Source: Vibrio chagasii
GTDB taxonomy: Bacteria; Pseudomonadota; Gammaproteobacteria; Enterobacterales; Vibrionaceae
Direction: 5' to 3'
NCBI GenBank assembly: GCA_041879415.1
Contig: CP090852.1
Location: 372,001-436,000 of the forward strand
Length of the DNA stretch: 64,000 nucleotides
A program made the position numbers and the translations under genes. The notes under the pieces were generated by a model, which was not told the origin of the DNA, made no database searches, and saw only the letters and a list, made by a program, of their open reading frames with translations. Positions 18,285 through 26,691 of the stretch are shown piece by piece. Each line of letters begins with the position of its first letter. Within the stretch, counting starts at the first letter, position 1.

Positions 18285-18298
18285 CAGTAGATCTACTG
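18285..18298 (-). promoter_or_regulatory. perfect 14-bp palindrome upstream of the winged-helix pair
   Basis: CAGTAGATCTACTG is a perfect palindrome about 96 bp upstream of copy B, within a 230-bp AT-rich gene-free gap. It is a candidate operator; no regulator is proven. Confidence 0.35.
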
Positions 18299-18420
18299 CA
18301 TTTCTTGGTTATAAGACATCACAAATGAACACTGTTTTATATCATATTTTAAGGCGGGTTCAGACCTAAATTGGCCCTTCATACCAACCTACATTTTACT
18401 TTATTTTTCAGATCAAATAG

Positions 18421-19314
18421 TTAGCTTGTGAGCCGATAATTCTTACGGTATTGACTAGGTGATAAGCCAAAATGTTTCTTAAAACGGTGAGAAAAATTAT
18501 AAGGGTCTTTATAACCGAGACGATTAGCAATCATAGATACTGACCAATCTTGTTGCTTTAGCAAACTGGTAGCTTTATCCATTCTCAACTGAATCAATTT
18601 GCTTCGTGGAGACACATTGAATAGCGACTTCGTCACTCGGTTTAATTGCTCTTCACTAATAAACACTCGCTCCGCCATCCCTGCAACCGTCCAAGGTAAA
18701 TGCAGACTACTTTCAATTTCATTGTATAACGCCTGAACACGCGCTGTCGTACTGGTTGACTTAGGTTCAAATCCAGTCAACGTACGGATGATTTCACTCA
18801 TCAGTAACTTCCGATAACTCGCTCTGCCGCCAATTTCAAAGTGAACCAAATTCATCAGCGACCAGATTTGCTCACACTCTCCAAAAGGCACAATGCTCTG
18901 CCCCAAACTCGCGATGTGCTGCCACTGAGGAGTATCTGGCGTCAGCATCCACGCCATTTTCCAATAGTTGTATTGAGGATCAAGTTCAAATCGAAATGGC
19001 GTTTCAGCAGGAAGAACCACAAGCGTATACGGCGTAATAGCTTGTACTGAGGACGCGGTTGTTAATATTCCGCCCCCTTCTTGAGTAAAAATCAACGTAT
19101 GAACATTCACCGATTCGCGTTCAACCCAGTACGCATCATACAGCTTTGCCATTCCCCCCATGTAAACACCACAGCTTCTCATCTCTGGGATATCTTCAAC
19201 GGTCAAAAAACGCTCTTTACATTGTTCTGCAAGAAACACGTCATCTTGCCACGTTGATTTTGGCTTCATATTGTCAATGACGGATTCGCACAGGTTTTGT
19301 TGTTTTTTAAACAT
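18421..19314 (-). CDS. AraC-family transcriptional regulator
   Basis: 297 residues with a cupin-like sensing domain, then two HTH units. The last contains SVSMIANRLGYKDPYNFSHR and ends GLSPSQYRKN. It is divergent from the MATE gene at 19365 with only 50 bp between start codons, so one operator would control both. Shares layout with the AraC gene at the left end of the window. Confidence 0.87.
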   Translation of the reverse strand: MFKKQQNLCESVIDNMKPKSTWQDDVFLAEQCKERFLTVEDIPEMRSCGVYMGGMAKLYDAYWVERESVNVHTLIFTQEGGGILTTASSVQAITPYTLVVLPAETPFRFELDPQYNYWKMAWMLTPDTPQWQHIASLGQSIVPFGECEQIWSLMNLVHFEIGGRASYRKLLMSEIIRTLTGFEPKSTSTTARVQALYNEIESSLHLPWTVAGMAERVFISEEQLNRVTKSLFNVSPRSKLIQLRMDKATSLLKQQDWSVSMIANRLGYKDPYNFSHRFKKHFGLSPSQYRKNYRLTS

Positions 19315-19364
19315 GTTGTTACTTCACTCAAATCACTATAGTTCTGCCATAAATCGGAGAGCTT

Positions 19365-20762
19365 ATGACAACTAACATCAACCCTAACTCATCTATGAAT
19401 AACAAGCCAGAGAGCATATTACCTCGCATCATCAAACTTGGTTTGCCTGTTGCTTTGCAAAGTGCTTTGGTTGCTATTTTAGCCCTTGCTGACGTATTAA
19501 TGGTCAGCGATTTTGGTATGGAAGCAGCAGCGGCTGTGGGAATTGCATCAAAATGGCACTTCGTCGCTATTATGATTATGGCAGGGTTGGCCTCAGCAAA
19601 CGGGACATTGGTAGCGCAATATTGGGGAAAAAACGACCGTAAAAGTGCACGAACCGTATCTTCTATCGCAATGATATTTGGTTTAAAAGTTCTGCTGCCA
19701 GTGACTGCAATCATCACTCTTGGTTCTCAGTTTTTGATGATGTTTCAAACCAGCGATCAAACCGTGATTGAACTTGGTGCGACTTACCTATGGTACGGTT
19801 TCCCTGTTCTACTTCTGACTCATATTGTGGTTGTAGTTGAAGCAAGCATGCGCTCATCAGGTGACACCGTCACCCCCCTTCTGCTTGGTGCGGTGACGAT
19901 TGCACTCAATATCGCACTTAACTTCATCCTTATTCAGGGTGCTTTCGGAATTCCAGCGATGGGTGTTGCAGGAGCAGCATTAGCAACGACTCTAGCGCGA
20001 CTAATTCAAGTGGGGTTGATGTACGGCTACATGCGTATGCGCAACCACTGGCTATTAACGACACCGAGCTCGCCGCATCGTCCGTCGCTTTGGTTGTCTT
20101 ACCGTCGTATTGCCCTGCCACTGACCATGAATGCCGTTTTATGGGCAATGGGAACTATGGCTTACCAGATGATCTTTGGTCACATGGGCACGACAGAGCT
20201 AGCGGTATTCTCAATGCTCGCTCCATTTGAGTCGTTATGTTACTCGGTGTTCTTTGGCATTTCTGTTGCCTGTTCAGTGTTACTTGGCCACTCACTGGGT
20301 CGCGATGAATTCGATGATGCAATGAGTATGGGACTCACCTTCATCAAAGCCGTTGTCGGTTTTGGTGCAGTTGTCGGGTTGATGCTGTTCATGGGGAAGG
20401 AGCATGTTCTATCATGGCTAAATCTCACCACAGACGCTTTATACCCACTCGCTTCACCAGCGATGATGATCATGTGCTTTGCGGTTGTAATTCGTATGCT
20501 CAACATGGTGATCATTAACGGTATCATTCGCGCTGGTGGTGATAATGCGTTCTGTCTTCGCATGGACTTCATTGCGATGTGGATGGTCGGCATTCCTGTT
20601 TGTGTTTACGGCGCATTTGTCGCGGGATGGGACTTCAAGTACATCTATGGCCTGATGTTAGTTGAAGAAGTGGTGAAGCTGGCTATTTGTTCACACCGTT
20701 ATTTGAGTCGCCGTTGGATCAACAACCTGACGGTTACTTATGAAGAACCACAAGCGGCTTAA
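19365..20762 (+). CDS. MATE family multidrug efflux transporter
   Basis: 465 residues, about 12 membrane segments. The N-terminal LGLPVALQSALVAILALADVLMV and C-terminal RRWINNLT parallel the MATE protein at 968. GGAGAG precedes the ATG. Expected role: Na+- or H+-coupled export of organic cations. Divergent AraC partner and downstream terminator (20809-20834) make it a self-contained unit. Confidence 0.9.
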   Translation: MTTNINPNSSMNNKPESILPRIIKLGLPVALQSALVAILALADVLMVSDFGMEAAAAVGIASKWHFVAIMIMAGLASANGTLVAQYWGKNDRKSARTVSSIAMIFGLKVLLPVTAIITLGSQFLMMFQTSDQTVIELGATYLWYGFPVLLLTHIVVVVEASMRSSGDTVTPLLLGAVTIALNIALNFILIQGAFGIPAMGVAGAALATTLARLIQVGLMYGYMRMRNHWLLTTPSSPHRPSLWLSYRRIALPLTMNAVLWAMGTMAYQMIFGHMGTTELAVFSMLAPFESLCYSVFFGISVACSVLLGHSLGRDEFDDAMSMGLTFIKAVVGFGAVVGLMLFMGKEHVLSWLNLTTDALYPLASPAMMIMCFAVVIRMLNMVIINGIIRAGGDNAFCLRMDFIAMWMVGIPVCVYGAFVAGWDFKYIYGLMLVEEVVKLAICSHRYLSRRWINNLTVTYEEPQAA

Positions 20763-20808
20763 GCTTTTGAAGTAATCAACTATTTGAACGAAATGACGCA
20801 AAAAACAG

Positions 20809-20837
20809 AAAAGGTCTGAGAAATCAGACCTTTTTTG
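20809..20837. terminator. bidirectional terminator, MATE / YgbA-like
   Basis: AAAAGGTCTGA (20809-20819), loop GAAA, TCAGACCTTTT (20824-20834), then more T. An A-rich left flank gives the minus strand a U-rich tail too. Confidence 0.88.
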
Positions 20838-20867
20838 TTTCTGGAAGCATAGCCTCTAGCGCACCCG

Positions 20868-21263
20868 CTACTTCCTATTCATTCGGATATGGCGATTAGA
20901 TACGTTCGGGAGTGGCTTTTCTGGCACTTTCCGTTTCTCATGAATCAAATGTCGAATAGCTAAAATAGGATGCTTGAGCAACATTCGTGGCCCTGCATAG
21001 CGCATCACCAAACGCATCTGCTCTTTCGGGGCAGGTTTATAGCAATGAATCGGACACTTATTGCAGGTTGGTTTTGCTTCGCCATAAGGGCATCTATCAA
21101 GCCGTGTTTCTGCGTAACGTAACAGCTGCTCACACTCTTCACATAACGCGTTATTCTGACGAGTTTCACCGTGGTGATCTTTGCAGTATATGTGCACCAT
21201 CGCGATAACGGTTTTGTACTCCGTCGCAAGTTCGCCTTGTAGAATATTGTTATGTTGGAACAT
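20868..21263 (-). CDS. YgbA-like protein (nitrous-oxide-stimulated promoter family)
   Basis: 131 residues, cytoplasmic, basic. Seven cysteines lie in a compact middle part (YC, CEEC, C, CNKCPIHC), suggesting a metal or Fe-S site. The pattern CPYGEAKPTCNKCPIHCYKP is the hallmark of the YgbA family, whose E. coli member is NsrR-controlled and helps growth under nitric oxide stress. It follows the GNAT gene with a 2-bp gap, hence one operon. I saw no NsrR site. Confidence 0.8.
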   Translation of the reverse strand: MFQHNNILQGELATEYKTVIAMVHIYCKDHHGETRQNNALCEECEQLLRYAETRLDRCPYGEAKPTCNKCPIHCYKPAPKEQMRLVMRYAGPRMLLKHPILAIRHLIHEKRKVPEKPLPNVSNRHIRMNRK

Positions 21264-21265
21264 GA

Positions 21266-21781
21266 TTAATTATCCAGAGAGAGGCTATACAGGTTGAGAT
21301 TTACGCTTTCACTTATCACGTCTTCAACCCGCTCGAACGCAAAGCCAAGTTTAGTCAGTAGTGCGATGCTTCGAATGTTATCAGAGGTAGTGATAGCAAC
21401 TAAATGATCAATATCAGCATTCTGCTTAGCTTGTTCAATTATCGCCTCCGCTGCTTCTTGGGCAAAACCTTGACCGTAAAACTCCGGAGCAAAACCGTAG
21501 CCAACATCATGCGACTCTAAACTATCCCTCTTAATTAACCCGCAAACTCCAATTGGCGTTGAGGTTGCTTTCACTTCTACCATCAACAAACAAACACCCT
21601 TCTCTTGATGCATCTTAAGGATGTTGTTCTCGATATACTCTTCAGCTTTTGCCGTGTTGGTTATCTCTTTGTCTCCGATATAACGCAAGAAGTCTTCTGA
21701 GCTATACAACCTTTGGATAAATTCCGCATCTTCAGTTGTGATCATTCTTAATCTTAAACGAGCGGTTTCTACTGCCTGCAT
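21266..21781 (-). CDS. GNAT family acetyltransferase, RimJ/RimL type
   Basis: About 171 residues. It starts with the ETARLRLRMITTEDAEF pattern of RimJ-type GNATs; motif A is visible as VGYGFAPEFYGQGFAQEA, and NIRSIALLTKLGF is motif B. The ATG at 21781 follows AAGGAA; the longer frame to 21847 has no matching family sequence. Acceptor unknown. It is immediately upstream of the YgbA-like gene. Confidence 0.83.
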   Translation of the reverse strand: MQAVETARLRLRMITTEDAEFIQRLYSSEDFLRYIGDKEITNTAKAEEYIENNILKMHQEKGVCLLMVEVKATSTPIGVCGLIKRDSLESHDVGYGFAPEFYGQGFAQEAAEAIIEQAKQNADIDHLVAITTSDNIRSIALLTKLGFAFERVEDVISESVNLNLYSLSLDN

Positions 21782-21877
21782 GACGATATTTCCTTGCTGA
21801 ATACCATGTAAATATTGAGTTCTAGAGCTAAAATGATTATCCTCCACCGCCTAAACTAAATACAAGGCTATGCAGCA

Positions 21878-22081
21878 ATGAACCGTAAGAAAAAAATTAA
21901 TCAAATTCTAAAAAAGAAGCAGAAAAAAGCGAATTCTAAACTGCATACAAGTAATAAGCCTCGCTACATTTCTAAAGCTGAACGCGCAAAAATGGAAGCA
22001 GAAGAACAGGCTCAAGCAGCGCAAGCGGAAGGTGCTGTCGAAGGAACTGTTGAAGCTGAAGAAACTAAAGCTGCAGAGTAA
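21878..22081 (+). CDS. small Lys-rich DUF2986-type protein
   Basis: 67 residues. The N-terminal half is very basic (MNRKKKINQILKKKQKKA), the middle has KPRYISKAERAKME, and the C-terminal third is Ala/Glu-rich. The size and N-terminus match the DUF2986 family of marine gammaproteobacteria, function unknown. The split charge layout suggests a nucleic-acid- or ribosome-associated protein (inference). Ends before a strong bidirectional terminator. Confidence 0.75.
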   Translation: MNRKKKINQILKKKQKKANSKLHTSNKPRYISKAERAKMEAEEQAQAAQAEGAVEGTVEAEETKAAE

Positions 22082-22135
22082 GGTTAAGCGCTCACTGTGC
22101 ATTTTTACCAGGCTCTTTGCTAAAAGGTAAGTACA

Positions 22136-22167
22136 AAAAAAGCAGCCCCTATTTAGGCTGCTTTTTT
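22136..22167. terminator. bidirectional terminator, DUF2986 gene / metal ABC operon
   Basis: AAAAAAGCAGCC (22136-22147) and GGCTGCTTTTTT (22156-22167) form a perfect 12-bp stem with an 8-base loop. Confidence 0.9.
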
Positions 22168-22193
22168 GATCCTGATGTATTTAACCTCGTTGA

Positions 22194-23117
22194 TTAGCCT
22201 TTAAATAGCTTAACTTCCCAACGAGAGAATGGTGCTTGAGCACTGATTCCTGCTCTACCCCAACGATCGACTGAGTCCACCACTAAAATACGCTCATTGG
22301 GCACTAGTGACTTAATCAAGTTGCTCGGCTTTTTCGCTGTAACAAGCCATAGTGCATCATCTTCCGAAAACATCGCTTTAAGCTTCGCTTTGTCCTGATC
22401 TGTCCATTCTAGCTCTGCTTTAAACATGCGGTCTTCAACATACAGTTGACTACCAGATGCAAAATCTTCCAAGCTTTCCGAAAGCAAGAGTACTGAGTCC
22501 ACTTCGTTATCAAGCAATACTGCTTGTTGCTTGTTAATCAGTTCACGAACATCCAACATCACGCGCTGCAGATTACTATCAATAGCCTCAGCCTGTGCTG
22601 GCCACAATAACTTAAAGTCATCAGCCACAATCGCTGCCATGCGCGTTAAGTTGGTTGGGTTTAACCAAGCATACTTAGACACTTCGCCATTCGACAACGT
22701 AAGTGCGGCAACACCTTGTGCTCGAGGCGTAATAGCTTGAGCCGCATCGACCTCAACCAGGCGGATATTGCCTTGCCTTGCGTATACAAATGTAGGATCG
22801 GCTTGCCAAATCGATGACAGAGTCAGAGCAACGGTCGCCTTTTCACCAGACTTAAGCACTTTGCTTGCCCCCTTGGTACCAAACCAATTCGGCAGACGAT
22901 CAATACCATAGCGCTTTGGTGGAAGATACTCGGTCGTAATGTCAGTGCCTTTAGTTAGCTCTGTCGCTAATGCATAAGTCACAGGTGTACTCGTTAGAAT
23001 ATCTTCCGCATTCGCTTTAAGTGACACCACTGAGCCAGCCATTAACACACTACCAAGCACACCGACTTTAGCAGTTGTTTTTACTGAGCTCGAGATACGA
23101 TTCATTAAACAAGTCAT
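22194..23117 (-). CDS. periplasmic ZnuA-like protein lacking metal ligands
   Basis: 307 residues with a long signal peptide (cleavage near KANA-ED). The middle segment YAWLNPTNLTRMAAIVADD aligns in pattern with the PHxWLDPxN...MA..IAD region of cluster A-I metal-binding proteins. The metal-binding histidines are replaced and the whole protein contains no histidine at all. It is the last gene of the ABC operon, 2 bp from the permease gene. It may be a scaffold, a ligand-complex binder, or a decoy partner of the true binding protein; its function is unknown. Confidence 0.65.
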   Translation of the reverse strand: MTCLMNRISSSVKTTAKVGVLGSVLMAGSVVSLKANAEDILTSTPVTYALATELTKGTDITTEYLPPKRYGIDRLPNWFGTKGASKVLKSGEKATVALTLSSIWQADPTFVYARQGNIRLVEVDAAQAITPRAQGVAALTLSNGEVSKYAWLNPTNLTRMAAIVADDFKLLWPAQAEAIDSNLQRVMLDVRELINKQQAVLLDNEVDSVLLLSESLEDFASGSQLYVEDRMFKAELEWTDQDKAKLKAMFSEDDALWLVTAKKPSNLIKSLVPNERILVVDSVDRWGRAGISAQAPFSRWEVKLFKG

Positions 23118-23119
23118 GA

Positions 23120-23995
23120 TTACGCCTTTCTTACAATTCGGTATAGCGTTGCTGCAAGGAAAAACGTTGCAGAAACAATGATGATTGAAGCACCTGACGG
23201 AACTGGCAACTTAAGTTCCATTGGTAACACCGTACCAACCAGACAAGCAATGGTCGCAAGCAGAGCTGATAACAACACAAAGCTACCCATGCGTTTAGTT
23301 AGTAGTCGAGCTGTCGCACCTGGAATCAGCAATAACGCACCCACTAGAACTGCACCTACGATCTTCACGGCAGCAATCGTGACTAACGTGATCATCATGA
23401 CAAACAGGTAGTCGTAGAAACTGGTGTTGTAACCGCGAACCTTCGCAATATCAGGGCTGATACAGGTAAGCAGGATACGGTTGAATGTCGGTATCAAAAG
23501 CAAAATGATGATCGCGCAACTGCCTGCGAGAATCGCTAAGTCCTGATCCGTTACCGTAAGAATCGAACCAAACAGTACGTTCTCAAGCATGTGAATATTG
23601 ATCTTACGAGCCACGTACATCAGTAACGCTGCACCCACTGCCAACGCCAGCGCAAGGAACACACCAACCAAGGTATCGTATGGCACGTTGGTTCGGTTTC
23701 TTACAAAGTGCAGAAGCAAAGCGAAAATCATACAGAAGCTAAACAGCCCAATAATCGGATTTTCTGGTGGTTCACCAAGAAGAACACCGATTGCGATGCC
23801 GGTTAACGCCGCGTGTCCAACGGCTTCAGAAAAGAAAGCGAGACGCTTTGCAATCACCAAAGTACCAAGACCACCTAGCAAAGGGCCAAGCAATAAGGCT
23901 GCAACCAAAGCATTTACCATGAAGGCATACATGAAGCTTTCAGATAACAAACCTGCTTCCACACCACTAATGGCAAGTTGTCGTAACCAATCCAT
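23120..23995 (-). CDS. metal ABC transporter permease (ZnuB/MntB type)
   Basis: 291 residues with about eight or nine hydrophobic segments and the family segments KRLAFFSEAVGHAALTGIAIG and LLIPGATARLL. It forms the membrane channel for a divalent-metal importer. Its ATG overlaps the stop of the ATPase gene by one base (TAATG), showing tight translational coupling. Zn, Mn and Fe members cannot be told apart here. Confidence 0.9.
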   Translation of the reverse strand: MDWLRQLAISGVEAGLLSESFMYAFMVNALVAALLLGPLLGGLGTLVIAKRLAFFSEAVGHAALTGIAIGVLLGEPPENPIIGLFSFCMIFALLLHFVRNRTNVPYDTLVGVFLALALAVGAALLMYVARKINIHMLENVLFGSILTVTDQDLAILAGSCAIIILLLIPTFNRILLTCISPDIAKVRGYNTSFYDYLFVMMITLVTIAAVKIVGAVLVGALLLIPGATARLLTKRMGSFVLLSALLATIACLVGTVLPMELKLPVPSGASIIIVSATFFLAATLYRIVRKA

Positions 23996-24729
23996 TACGC
24001 AACCTCCTTCGATTCAGTCATTGCTGAGCCACTACTGTAGTGTTGGAATAGGCTTTCGATCTTCGTTGGATGCAGTACTCGCTCATGTGGGCCGCTATCC
24101 ACTAAGAATCGGTTAACGACATGTACGTTCGCTTCAAGTCGACGTACCGCAGTAACATCGTGGTGAACCGCTAGAATCGTTCGGCCTTCATCAACACATT
24201 CACGAATCAGCGATTCCAAATAGCGAACGCCCTGCTCGTCCATGCCCGTTGTAGGTTCATCTAATACCAGTAAGCTCGGATTATCCAATAACGCTTGAGC
24301 AAACAAAACACGTTGCTGCTCACCACCGGACAACTGTCCCATACGGCGGTCGCTACGAGTCGCCATACCAACGCGATCTAACTGCGCGAGAGCAAGATCT
24401 AACTGCTTAGATTTACGACGCCAAAATAGAGGGATTCGCGTCTGATTAAGCAGAACAAAGTCCATGACCGTCAAAGGTAAGCTCGACTCGAATGTCGCTT
24501 TTTGAGGCACGTAACCAATACTTGGCTTTTCTGGCCAATGAATGTTGATCGCTCCAGAGAAAGGCGTCAGTCCAAGTACAGATCTCAGCAAAGAAGTCTT
24601 GCCGCCACCGTTTGGTCCCATGATCACATGACATTCACCCGCTTTAAGTTCTAGCGAGATATCATCAAGAATCACATTATTATCGTACTGTAGACCCAGT
24701 TTATTGATTGAGATTGATGGACCTAGCAT
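23995..24729 (-). CDS. metal ABC transporter ATP-binding protein (ZnuC/MntA type)
   Basis: 244 residues. Walker A GPNGGGKTS, ABC signature LSGGEQQRV and Walker B LLVLDEPTTGMD followed by the switch His in AVHHD are all intact. It powers the permease encoded directly downstream. Overlaps the binding-protein gene by one base and the permease gene by one base. Confidence 0.93.
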   Translation of the reverse strand: MLGPSISINKLGLQYDNNVILDDISLELKAGECHVIMGPNGGGKTSLLRSVLGLTPFSGAINIHWPEKPSIGYVPQKATFESSLPLTVMDFVLLNQTRIPLFWRRKSKQLDLALAQLDRVGMATRSDRRMGQLSGGEQQRVLFAQALLDNPSLLVLDEPTTGMDEQGVRYLESLIRECVDEGRTILAVHHDVTAVRRLEANVHVVNRFLVDSGPHERVLHPTKIESLFQHYSSGSAMTESKEVA

Positions 24730-25664
24730 TATGCGTTCCCGCTTTTAGCTTGGTTCGCCGCTGCAAACTTCATTGCTTCGATTAACGTTTCTAGGTTCTT
24801 CTTCATCTCAACTTCGACTTTATCGTCTTCATATTCGCCGTGGGTCATGTGAGAGAAACGATAAAGCTGAACGCCTGTTTCCGCTTCAATCGTGTCAACA
24901 AAACGGTTTGGCATATTTAACTCGTAGAACAGAACATCAATACCCGACGCGCGGATCTTCTCGATCGTCTCTTGAAGTTGGCTAGCACTTGGCTCAACAC
25001 CGTGTGCTGGCTCGATTACCGCCGCGACATCAACACCAAACTCTTGAAGAATGTAACCATAAGCGTTGTGTGTAGTCGCAACCTTCATGCCTGATGTATC
25101 TAACTCACCTAATGACAACATCGCATCACGCTTCATGAAACGAAATTGCTTTGCGTACTTACGCGCATTCTTACGATAAAACGCAGCGTTGTCTGGGTCG
25201 AGTTTAGAAACTTCACTGGCAATGGTGTAAACCTTCTGAATGGTTGTCGAAAGCCCAACGAAGGTATGCGGGTTAACAGCACCCTGACCAACAGATTGAC
25301 CAAGAGCCGGAAGTAAAGGGACTTCTTTGTTTGCTTCGATCACAACCAAATCATCACGTTGCGCTGCTGCAATGACTTTAAGCGCAAAGTCATCGTGACC
25401 AATGCCGTTTACTACGATTGCATCCATCTGGCTCAATCGCTTGAGGTCGTTCGGTTGTGGTAGGTAGTTATGTGGGTTAAAACCAGCGTCAACCAAAGGA
25501 AGAATATTCACTTTGTCGCCGACTACGGCTTTAACGTAGCTGTAGTAAGGTTGAAGTGTGATACCAATTGTCAGTTTGTTACTGTCGACTGTGTATTCTT
25601 TTGCTAATGCATTCGGTGCCATGAACACCGTTAACAACGACATGAACAGAGTCATAATTCGCAT
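24729..25664 (-). CDS. metal ABC transporter substrate-binding protein (cluster A-I)
   Basis: 311 residues with signal peptide (cleavage near ALA-KE). Ligand positions fit the family: NPHNYLPQPND (first His), NPHTFVG (second His), THNAYGY (third His), and the acidic ligand near FYELNMPN. There is no long His-rich loop of the kind many ZnuA proteins carry, so Mn or Fe is as likely as Zn. It delivers the metal from the periplasm to the permease at 23120. Confidence 0.9.
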   Translation of the reverse strand: MRIMTLFMSLLTVFMAPNALAKEYTVDSNKLTIGITLQPYYSYVKAVVGDKVNILPLVDAGFNPHNYLPQPNDLKRLSQMDAIVVNGIGHDDFALKVIAAAQRDDLVVIEANKEVPLLPALGQSVGQGAVNPHTFVGLSTTIQKVYTIASEVSKLDPDNAAFYRKNARKYAKQFRFMKRDAMLSLGELDTSGMKVATTHNAYGYILQEFGVDVAAVIEPAHGVEPSASQLQETIEKIRASGIDVLFYELNMPNRFVDTIEAETGVQLYRFSHMTHGEYEDDKVEVEMKKNLETLIEAMKFAAANQAKSGNA

Positions 25665-25681
25665 AGTAAATCTCTTATTTA

Positions 25682-26242
25682 TTAGTGAGCATCGCTTGCA
25701 TGATGCTGTTCAACTTCTGATTCATTCACAACCATTTTCCAGCCTTCAGATTCAAGTGTGTGCTCGTCAAAAGCACTAGGCTGTTTTGCTATACCACCAA
25801 AGAAAATCCAGATTTCAGGAGAAACGCTATTCGCGTTCAGAATAAAAGAATCCGCAAAGCCAAGTTCATTTGGTGTGGAAAAATAATAACCGCGCTCGTC
25901 CATTAGCCAAGCATGAGAGCCTTTGCGCTTCCAACTCTGGTCTTCTACAAATGGCGCAACCCATTCATCTTTAAGTGACATAATACTTGGCCATTCGCCA
26001 TCTGAGTCCATACGCAAGTCGCGAATTTCTTCATGAGCCAAACGCAGATCTAACAGCATCGCCAAGTTTTCTTGTTCAACATCCGTTACTAAAATTTGAT
26101 GGTCTAGTACGGCTTTTACGTGAGATTCCGCCTGATGAAATGGGATCGCGACAGTTGCAAAGCAAAGGATGAATACAATGATCAATCCAACCCATTTCCC
26201 CTCTCTACCACCAGTATCGGCACGTACGCTTTGAATCATCAT
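25682..26242 (-). CDS. single-pass membrane-anchored protein of the metal operon (DUF6162-like)
   Basis: 186 residues: one membrane segment near residues 17-36, then a periplasmic domain rich in Trp and acidic residues, ending in a His-containing tail (EVEQHHASDAH). I recall DUF6162-type proteins in this gene position beside metal ABC transporters, without known function. Its ATG overlaps the stop of the upstream gene by 4 bp (ATGA). The His tail could bind metal (inference). Confidence 0.65.
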   Translation of the reverse strand: MMIQSVRADTGGREGKWVGLIIVFILCFATVAIPFHQAESHVKAVLDHQILVTDVEQENLAMLLDLRLAHEEIRDLRMDSDGEWPSIMSLKDEWVAPFVEDQSWKRKGSHAWLMDERGYYFSTPNELGFADSFILNANSVSPEIWIFFGGIAKQPSAFDEHTLESEGWKMVVNESEVEQHHASDAH

Positions 26243-26574
26243 TTTTCGCTGATCTCTACGACATCAACTTCAACAGGAAATTCGTGGCCAGAATCGAACA
26301 CCAGGTAAAACTCGGTGTCTGGATGTGGGAACTCAACAATAGAGCGCTTATCAGTCATCTCTTTTGCAATCAAATTGTCTTCGTAGTCGTACATCTCAAC
26401 CGCATAATCAATCGCCTTGCTGCCATCAGAGTAACCCGCTTCACAAGCTACGGTTTTGCCTTCAAACCAGCAACTCATCAATGGGAAGTGTGCTTGTGCA
26501 GGTAATGCCGCGAAACCAAGTCCCAATGCTAAGCAAGGAGTCATTAAAGCGTTCAGTTTTGTTTTTATTGTCAT
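26239..26574 (-). CDS. small periplasmic protein of the metal operon
   Basis: About 111 residues from the ATG at 26574 (AGGG eight bases upstream; a longer frame to 26688 would cross a stem-loop and has no signal-like start). The signal peptide ends near AQA-HF. The mature protein has two Cys (SCWFEGKTVACEAG), probably a disulfide, and a beta-rich acidic body. The pattern resembles single Ig-like carrier domains found next to DUF4198 proteins. Function unknown. Confidence 0.65.
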   Translation of the reverse strand: MTIKTKLNALMTPCLALGLGFAALPAQAHFPLMSCWFEGKTVACEAGYSDGSKAIDYAVEMYDYEDNLIAKEMTDKRSIVEFPHPDTEFYLVFDSGHEFPVEVDVVEISEK

Positions 26575-26602
26575 GGTTTGTACCCTAGCCACTGTGCAAA
26601 TT

Positions 26603-26644
26603 CTCAGCCATAAACTGAGCGATAAAGGGCTCAAATGAGCCCTT
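26603..26644 (-). terminator. intra-operon stem-loop pair
   Basis: CTCAG/CTGAG (26603-26619) is followed by AAGGGCTCA (26625-26633) pairing with TGAGCCCTT (26636-26644). The minus-strand tail is TTTATC, only weakly U-rich. It lies between the DUF4198 gene and the next gene, and could set differential expression within the operon. Confidence 0.45.
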
Positions 26645-26691
26645 AAGTTTTTTGGTTGTTTAATCGGGAGGCTAGCCCCCAATATCACAAA

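Noticed and set aside
19328..19717. 129-residue minus frame opposite the MATE gene
   Set aside because: Shadow of a confirmed transporter; would occupy the AraC/MATE promoter.
23598..24116. 172-residue plus frame opposite the ABC permease and ATPase genes
   Set aside because: Antisense to two strong family matches; composition is that of a shadow frame.
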